Shown piece after piece: positions 6,464 through 9,074 of a stretch of 9,074 nt of DNA. The stretch covers positions 1 through 9,074 of the forward strand of contig JAMOPD010000298.1 of the NCBI GenBank assembly GCA_027064745.1. The letters run 5' to 3'. Source of the stretch: Thermococcaceae archaeon (GTDB taxonomy: Archaea > Methanobacteriota_B > Thermococci > Thermococcales > Thermococcaceae). The notes beneath the pieces were generated by a model. It ran no database searches, was not told the DNA's origin, and saw only the letters and a program-made list of their open reading frames with translations. How positions within the stretch are numbered: the stretch's first letter is position 1; each line of letters opens with the position of its first letter. A program made the position numbers and the translations under genes.

Positions 6464-6480
6464 CACCTTTCTTGGAGGTG
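6464..6480 (+). promoter_or_regulatory. Hairpin holding the Shine-Dalgarno site of the zinc-ribbon gene
   Basis: CACCT (6464-6468), seven-base loop, AGGTG (6476-6480). GGAGGTG at 6474-6480 is the ribosome site, six bases before GTG 6487, so the right arm of the stem is most of the Shine-Dalgarno. Such a stem could damp translation, but five pairs may be weak at high temperature. Confidence 0.35.
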
Positions 6481-6486
6481 TTGGCA

Positions 6487-6666
6487 GTGGAATCTAAATT
6501 TGATATACCCATATGCACATCATGCGGAAAGGAAATAAGCCCAAGAGAAAACGCTACTCACTTCGTATGCCCAAACTGTGGCGAGGAAATCATATGGAGA
6601 TGTGAAAGCTGCAGAGTTTTAGCCGTCCCGTACAAATGCCCCAAGTGCGGCTGGGAGGGACCCTGA
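6487..6666 (+). CDS. Small zinc-ribbon protein, putative RNA-binding (COG2888-like)
   Basis: 59 residues starting at GTG. Four CxxC pairs: C10/C13 (CTSC), C28/C31 (CPNC), C39/C42 (CESC) and C51/C54 (CPKC), enough to bind two zinc ions, ending in the family's [10 protein letters not shown]. The family is a conserved archaeal small zinc protein, often labelled a putative RNA-binding zinc ribbon; its exact job is not known to me. An in-frame TTG at 6472 would add five residues, but the strong GGAGGTG at 6474-6480 overlaps that start and is correctly placed for GTG 6487, so I chose 6487. The stop TGA is directly followed by the ATG of EF-1beta, and the end of this gene carries that gene's ribosome site. 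Tight coupling suggests a translation-related role. Confidence 0.88.
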   Translation: MESKFDIPICTSCGKEISPRENATHFVCPNCGEEIIWRCESCRVLAVPYKCPKCGWEGP

Positions 6667-6942
6667 ATGAGCGACTTCAACCTTGTTGGTGTTATTAAGG
6701 TCATGCCAACCGATCCTGAAGTAAACCTCGACGAGCTTGAGGCCAAGCTTAAGGCAGCAATTCCTGAGAAGTTCGGCCTTGCAAAGGTCGAGCGTGAGCC
6801 AATAGCCTTCGGTCTCGTTGCCCTCAAGTTCTACGTCCTTGGAAAGGATGCCGAAGGCTACTCCTACGACGAGGTCACCGAAGCCTTCAGAAAAGTTGAG
6901 AACGTCGAGAGCGCAGAGGTTGAGACCGTTTCGAGGATCTGA
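6667..6942 (+). CDS. ef1b: Translation elongation factor aEF-1beta (nucleotide exchange factor)
   Basis: 91 residues, the normal length of the archaeal protein, which is only the exchange domain. It promotes GDP/GTP exchange on aEF-1alpha in the cytoplasm so the factor can again carry aminoacyl-tRNA. Seen: MSDFNLVGVIKVMPTDPEVNLDELEAKL opening (two pieces: strand VGVIKVMP and helix VNLDELEAKL), central EPIAFGLVALKFYVLGKD, typical of the ferredoxin-like fold, and the ending VENVESAEVETVSRI. The ATG follows the zinc-ribbon stop with no gap; GGGAGGG at about 6653-6659 inside that gene is the ribosome site. Codon use is rich in GAG/GTC/CTC choices as expected of a highly expressed gene. A pyrimidine-rich tract after the stop (6946-6970) probably ends the transcript. 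Confidence 0.95.
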   Translation: MSDFNLVGVIKVMPTDPEVNLDELEAKLKAAIPEKFGLAKVEREPIAFGLVALKFYVLGKDAEGYSYDEVTEAFRKVENVESAEVETVSRI

Positions 6943-6945
6943 ATC

Positions 6946-6974
6946 CTCTTCTCTTCCTTTGATTTCTTGTTCCG
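6946..6974 (+). terminator. Pyrimidine-rich tract after EF-1beta
   Basis: Several short T runs (CTTCTCTTCC, TTTGATTTCTTG) begin a few bases after the stop codon. Archaeal termination commonly uses U-rich tracts without a hairpin. Weak by this standard, but the next promoter lies only about 90 bases on. Confidence 0.3.
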
Positions 6975-7059
6975 TACTTGCGGTATCTAACACTGCCTTT
7001 TATGAACGTTGGTGGACGGTGTCCTCATTCCGAAGGGATGTGCCAAAAATCAAAAAGTT

Positions 7060-7067
7060 TTTATAAA
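7060..7067 (+). promoter_or_regulatory. TATA box of the regulator/nucleotidyltransferase operon
   Basis: TTTATAAA preceded by CAAAAAGTT. Twenty-five bases from its centre is about 7088, right at the ATG 7089. The first gene therefore looks leaderless; no Shine-Dalgarno is visible. Confidence 0.7.
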
Positions 7068-7088
7068 ACCTTTAATAATTTTGACACG

Positions 7089-8045
7089 ATGATTAGCATG
7101 CTAACCCGGGCAGAGCTCAGGGTTCTCTCAGTCCTGCATGGGCCGGCCACCCTCAAAGAACTCTCTGAGCAGCTCGGGGTTTCCCGCTCTCGCCTTTCGA
7201 TAATCGCCCGTTCCCTAGAACGAAAGGGCCTTATTGAGCGGCAGAAAGACGGAAAGGAGATCCTGCTTATCCCTTCCAGCTCCAAGCCCCTCGAACTCTT
7301 CCACGAGCTTCTAACGAGGTTTCCTCATGTTGACTTCATCTCTCTCTTGGCAGGTAGAAAGCTTAGGGTCATCGGGGGAATGGCTGTTGAGGAGCCCAGG
7401 CCGGTGTGGGAAATCTCCCTGAGATCCAACGTTAACCGCTACACGGTGCATCACGTCCTAACGGAGCTGATGGAAAGGCTCATCGTTGGGAAAAACGAGA
7501 AGGGGTACTTTATTGCGGAACGGTTTTCTCCCGTCAAAGAGTTCGCCGACGAATACTTTCGCCTGCAGAACTCGATAAAGGCAAAGAGCTTCAGCCATGA
7601 TTCGGTAGTCCTCTGGAGCGGCGTTAATGAGTTCATCCTCGCTACGAGAAGCTTCAGGGGCTTGGCGGTAGATTCCTTCCAGCTCACTGGTCCCTCCCGC
7701 TTTTCAAGCTACGGCCTCAGCGTAATATCTGGGGGAGTCCACCACTATTACTGGCCTTCTAGGGAGATAACGCTCGAGGAGGTCATTGTTCATACCCTGG
7801 CAGTTGGAGCTGGCGCGAGGGAGCTCCTATACGTCGTAACCATCCTAAAGGCCAGGGGTTTTAACGTTGAGCGGCTCAGACGTCTGGCCATTAAGTTTGA
7901 TGTCCTCGAAGTCGTTGACGAGATTATTGAGTATCTTGGCGGAAAGGAGAAAGGTTATCCGTTCCCTTCCAGGGATGAAGTTGAGGAGCTCTGCCGTCAG
8001 TACTTTGGAGGCCCCGAAAATGATAACGAGGGAAAGATTAGTTGA
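7089..8045 (+). CDS. Double winged-helix protein, AbiEi-like putative antitoxin/regulator
   Basis: 318 residues. First winged helix at about 5-62: LTRAELRVLSVLHGPATLKE, recognition helix SRSRLSIIARSLERKGLIER, wing KDGKEILLIP. A second one at about 91-145 (VWEISLRSNVNRYTVHHVLTE, then KGYFIAER). The C-terminal part (about 172-285) contains LWSGVNEFILAT, SVISGGVHHYYWPS and helices ending DEIIEYLGG. A DNA-binding head plus this tail, followed by an overlapping nucleotidyltransferase, recalls AbiEi-type antitoxins of type IV systems; that is inference. I chose ATG 7089 because the TATA box predicts transcription starting there; ATG 7098 is possible. An in-frame ATG at 6978 lies upstream of the promoter and adds 37 residues of non-family character. 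The last 26 bases overlap the next gene. Confidence 0.75.
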   Translation: MISMLTRAELRVLSVLHGPATLKELSEQLGVSRSRLSIIARSLERKGLIERQKDGKEILLIPSSSKPLELFHELLTRFPHVDFISLLAGRKLRVIGGMAVEEPRPVWEISLRSNVNRYTVHHVLTELMERLIVGKNEKGYFIAERFSPVKEFADEYFRLQNSIKAKSFSHDSVVLWSGVNEFILATRSFRGLAVDSFQLTGPSRFSSYGLSVISGGVHHYYWPSREITLEEVIVHTLAVGAGARELLYVVTILKARGFNVERLRRLAIKFDVLEVVDEIIEYLGGKEKGYPFPSRDEVEELCRQYFGGPENDNEGKIS

Positions 8046-8763
8046 AGAGTTTGCTCTGCTGGACGAGAAAGCAACTCTATTGGCCTCTTGGGGAGTTATT
8101 CCCGAGGAAATAACACTCTACCTTATAGGTGGTGGCAATCTTGCATTGAGGGGCATAAAAGACGCCACCGCGGACGTAGATGTAGTGGTTGAGAACGTTC
8201 GAGTTCTGGGGTTCCTTGATGAAGTTCTTACGAATCCCTCACCTGAACTTAAAGTAGGCCCGGGTGTCAGGGTTATCTACGTGAAGAAGGTTGAGCACGA
8301 ATATAAAGTTAAACTGGGGGCCGTTTCGGTTTATAGAAAGCTTGACCCGGAGATGCGTGATTTCAACATGGATGTCTTTGTGAAGAGAGTCCTAAGAGGG
8401 CTCACACTGTCGGAGGGTATGAAAAACCGCTCGGTACTTCCCAGCGAGTTTGAGGATTTCGAGACTCTTAGGGTTCGGCTGGTGTCCCTTGAGGACATTT
8501 TCCTGTTCAAAGGGGTTACATCTCTCGGCAGAGCCAAGGACATTGATGATTTGCTTCGCTTGCTTGAGCATGGTGTTGATTTTGAGGTGATGCTCGGCGA
8601 GCTCAATAATCAAAGAATGATCATTGGGCCGGAAAGGTTTGAATGGCTCGTGGGGCTCCTTTATGAGAAGTCATTGATCCTCAGAAAGGTACTCGCGGAA
8701 AAAGGACTCAGAAGCAGGGCCTTGGATAAGTTCATTAAGGAGCTGGAGCTCTCTTTCGTTTAA
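8020..8763 (+). CDS. MNT/AbiEii-like nucleotidyltransferase, putative toxin
   Basis: 247 residues. Seen: polymerase-beta-type nucleotidyltransferase signature, glycines G37-G39 in LIGGGNLAL followed by D52-V53-D54 in TADVDVVV, and a third acidic residue D118 in FNMDVFVKRVLRGLTLSEGM; then VSLEDIFLFKGVTSLGRAKDI (157-175), a conserved helical signature (K164, D174, D176) of AbiEii-like and related archaeal proteins. All three catalytic carboxylates are present, so it should be active. Such enzymes add nucleotides to RNA or protein, often as toxins of type IV or MNT modules; the substrate here is unknown. ATG 8020 has GGAGG at 8007-8011, eight bases upstream, inside the regulator gene. An in-frame ATG at 7867 would add 51 residues read from within that gene and is rejected. 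Stop 8763 is 13 bases from a convergent gene. Confidence 0.8.
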   Translation: MITRERLVEEFALLDEKATLLASWGVIPEEITLYLIGGGNLALRGIKDATADVDVVVENVRVLGFLDEVLTNPSPELKVGPGVRVIYVKKVEHEYKVKLGAVSVYRKLDPEMRDFNMDVFVKRVLRGLTLSEGMKNRSVLPSEFEDFETLRVRLVSLEDIFLFKGVTSLGRAKDIDDLLRLLEHGVDFEVMLGELNNQRMIIGPERFEWLVGLLYEKSLILRKVLAEKGLRSRALDKFIKELELSFV

Positions 8764-8776
8764 ATGAAAAAGAAAC

Positions 8777-9074
8777 TCAGAGCCCCAGACCCAGACTCAG
8801 CTTCGGCTTCTTCCACTCGTCGAGTATCGAACGGAGCTCCTCGTTTTCCACCTTCGCGTAAAGCTCGTCGAACCTCTTCTTTGATTCCTTCTCTCCCGCC
8901 TTCCAGCGGGCGAGCTCGCCTATAGCCCTGAAGAAATGCCTTGTATTGTCCTCAAAGGCCTCCGCGAATATTTCAATATTCTCATAGATGTCCCTGTATG
9001 CCTTCTCATTGAATAGCCCTTCAATAAAATCAACGAGAGTATCAAAAACAAGCCCAAACAGCTCATCTCCTGCA
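8777..9074 (-). CDS. Hypothetical acidic helical protein (C-terminal part only)
   Basis: An open minus-strand frame enters from the right edge and ends at the TGA 8777-8779; 98 residues are visible and the start is outside. The translation includes LFGLVFDTLVDFIEGLFNEK, then AYRDIYENIEIFAEAFED, FRAIGELARWKAGEKESKKR and DEWKKPKLSLGLGL at the end. It is rich in Glu, Lys and Leu with helix-favouring spacing and no Cys, so an all-helical soluble protein or domain is likely. Codon use is of coding quality (many GAG, CTC, AAG). I do not recognise the family. It converges on the nucleotidyltransferase gene with only 13 bases between the stops, which contain an A-rich ATGAAAAAGAAAC. Confidence 0.75.
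   Translation of the reverse strand, partial: AGDELFGLVFDTLVDFIEGLFNEKAYRDIYENIEIFAEAFEDNTRHFFRAIGELARWKAGEKESKKRFDELYAKVENEELRSILDEWKKPKLSLGLGL

Noticed and set aside
6978..7088. Upstream extension of the double winged-helix protein
   Set aside because: The TATA box at 7060-7067 lies inside it, so the extension would not be on the transcript.
7867..8019. Upstream extension of the nucleotidyltransferase
   Set aside because: It is an out-of-frame reading of the regulator gene; a good ribosome site points to 8020.

Overview
The window looks like a piece of a Thermococcales chromosome (Thermococcus/Pyrococcus-like hyperthermophilic archaeon). This rests on an archaeal EF-1beta gene paired with a four-CxxC zinc-ribbon gene, archaeal TATA boxes ahead of most transcription units, Shine-Dalgarno sites of the GGAGG/GGTG type, tRNA genes with encoded CCA, and an archaeal-type ATPase with a winged-helix tail. 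Genus is not resolvable by eye.

Left part (1-3164, minus strand) is a markedly AT-rich operon of three glycosyltransferases with gaps of 14 and 17 bases. A membrane-anchored GT-A enzyme of the dolichyl-phosphate sugar synthase type comes first, then two GT-B (GT4-like) enzymes, the last running off the left edge. Together they look like part of a surface-glycan or lipid-linked oligosaccharide assembly locus. Its upstream region carries an 11-codon remnant of the start of another GT-A gene, a trace of past gene replacement.

Centre: an AT-rich intergenic region of about 440 bases separates this operon from a divergent tRNA-Glu(CTC)/tRNA-Ile(GAT) pair spaced by one base. Downstream the base composition becomes balanced. 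Next come an intact archaeal ATPase gene on the plus strand and, tail-to-tail with it, a frameshifted ATPase pseudogene on the minus strand. Both carry an inverted repeat next to the start codon, whose start-proximal arm is nearly identical and lies exactly four bases from the ATG in each. A near copy of the first palindrome's core lies just after the intact gene.

Right part: a two-gene translation operon (zinc-ribbon protein and EF-1beta), then a probably leaderless two-gene operon encoding a double winged-helix protein and a MNT/AbiEii-type nucleotidyltransferase overlapping by 26 bases. That layout resembles type IV (AbiE-like) toxin-antitoxin modules. At the right edge is the 3' end of a convergent gene for an acidic, helical protein I do not recognise.

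The best candidates for something undescribed are the self-marked ATPase genes with their palindromes and the regulator/nucleotidyltransferase pair. No CRISPR array, insertion sequence or rRNA is visible.
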